From assembly GCA_032126435.1 (NCBI GenBank), contig JAQBBE010000098.1, positions 1-5,823 of the forward strand: DNA of 5,823 nt, given 5' to 3'. The notes under the pieces were generated by a model. That model was not told where the DNA came from, searched no databases, and saw only the letters and a list, made by a program, of their open reading frames with translations. The position numbers and the translations under genes are program-made. The DNA is from JAAXQD01 sp032126435. Lineage in GTDB: Bacteria > Desulfobacterota > Desulfobacteria > Desulfobacterales > UBA11574. Every line of letters begins with the position of its first letter. Position 1 is the stretch's first letter. Below, in pieces: positions 5,422 through 5,823 of the stretch.

Positions 5422-5823
5422 TTAAAAAGGGATATCATCATCCTGTCTGTCCGCCAGCGGTGGCTTCGAGTATTGAGTCGTTTCTGATGGATCAGAAGAC
5501 CTGTAGGCATCGGCGGGTTCCTTAGCGCCGAGGAACTGTACATCAGATGCGACAATTTCGGTGGTGTATCGAGTTACGCCGTCTTTTTCCCACGATCTCG
5601 TCTGGAGCTTGCCTTCCACGTAAACCTGCTTCCCTTTTGACAGGTATTCGCCACATATTTCACCCAGTCTGCGCCAGGCAACGATGCGATGCCATTCGGT
5701 ACGTTCTTTCTTTTCGTTGGTCGCCTTATCCGTCCATTTTTCAGACGTTGCAATGTTGAAATTGGCAACAGCGGTACCGTCGGGTGTATAACGAACTTCA
5801 GGGTCGCTGCCCAAATGGCCGAT
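5422..5823 (-). CDS. ssb: Single-stranded DNA-binding protein, N-terminus beyond the window
   Basis: SSB coats single-stranded DNA during replication, recombination and repair, and recruits partner proteins through its C-terminal tip. The 133 visible residues begin IGHLGSDPEVRYTPDGTAVANF, which matches the family just after its first strand. About ten residues (the usual M..NKVILV part) therefore lie outside the right edge. The OB fold continues through NEKKERTEWHRIVAWRRL, EYLSKGKQVYVEGKL and RYTTEIVASDVQFLG. A short, polar disordered linker follows, then the acidic tip DDDIPF, the partner-docking motif. The TTG near 5814 is an internal Leu codon and not the start. The projected full length of about 143 aa is typical. 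The gene ends in TAA and is convergent with the zinc-ribbon/tatA unit. Its promoter is outside the window. Confidence 0.96.
   Translation of the reverse strand: MGHLGSDPEVRYTPDGTAVANFNIATSEKWTDKATNEKKERTEWHRIVAWRRLGEICGEYLSKGKQVYVEGKLQTRSWEKDGVTRYTTEIVASDVQFLGAKEPADAYRSSDPSETTQYSKPPLADRQDDDIPF

Overview
The window looks like part of a chromosome from an anaerobic deltaproteobacterium (Desulfobacterota, perhaps Desulfobacterales). That assignment is inferred from gene style (a stand-alone MetE-core protein, a short TatA, a small six-cysteine protein beside tatA) and from intergenic repeats. No rRNA or other decisive marker is present. There is no CRISPR array, transposase, tRNA, or phage or defence gene.

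Layout. Positions 1-203 are an AT-rich leader. Positions 204-2609 (+) encode a complete bifunctional class A penicillin-binding protein (PBP1A type). Facing it, 2735-3814 (-) encodes a 359-residue zinc-dependent methyltransferase resembling the catalytic half of cobalamin-independent methionine synthase. Positions 3815-4382 carry no convincing gene. They hold two octamer tandem arrays in opposite orientation and, at the right end, a near-consensus sigma70-type promoter (TTGACA-N17-TATTAT). That promoter drives a two-gene unit: a 134-residue zinc-ribbon-like protein of unknown function (4383-4787) and tatA (4842-5024). A 187-bp imperfect palindrome (5020-5206) starts inside the last codons of tatA. 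After a further non-coding stretch with one perfect AT-rich palindrome, the minus-strand ssb gene (5422-5823) runs off the right edge, lacking about its first ten codons.

How the genes relate. They are mostly unrelated housekeeping functions: peptidoglycan synthesis, methyl transfer or methionine synthesis, Tat protein export and DNA replication/repair. The only likely operon is zinc-ribbon gene plus tatA. No complete new multi-gene system is visible. The most interesting items are the palindromic element that appears to supply the tatA stop codon, the head-to-head octamer arrays, the unknown six-cysteine partner of tatA, and the stand-alone MetE core with Asp near the position of the fourth zinc ligand.
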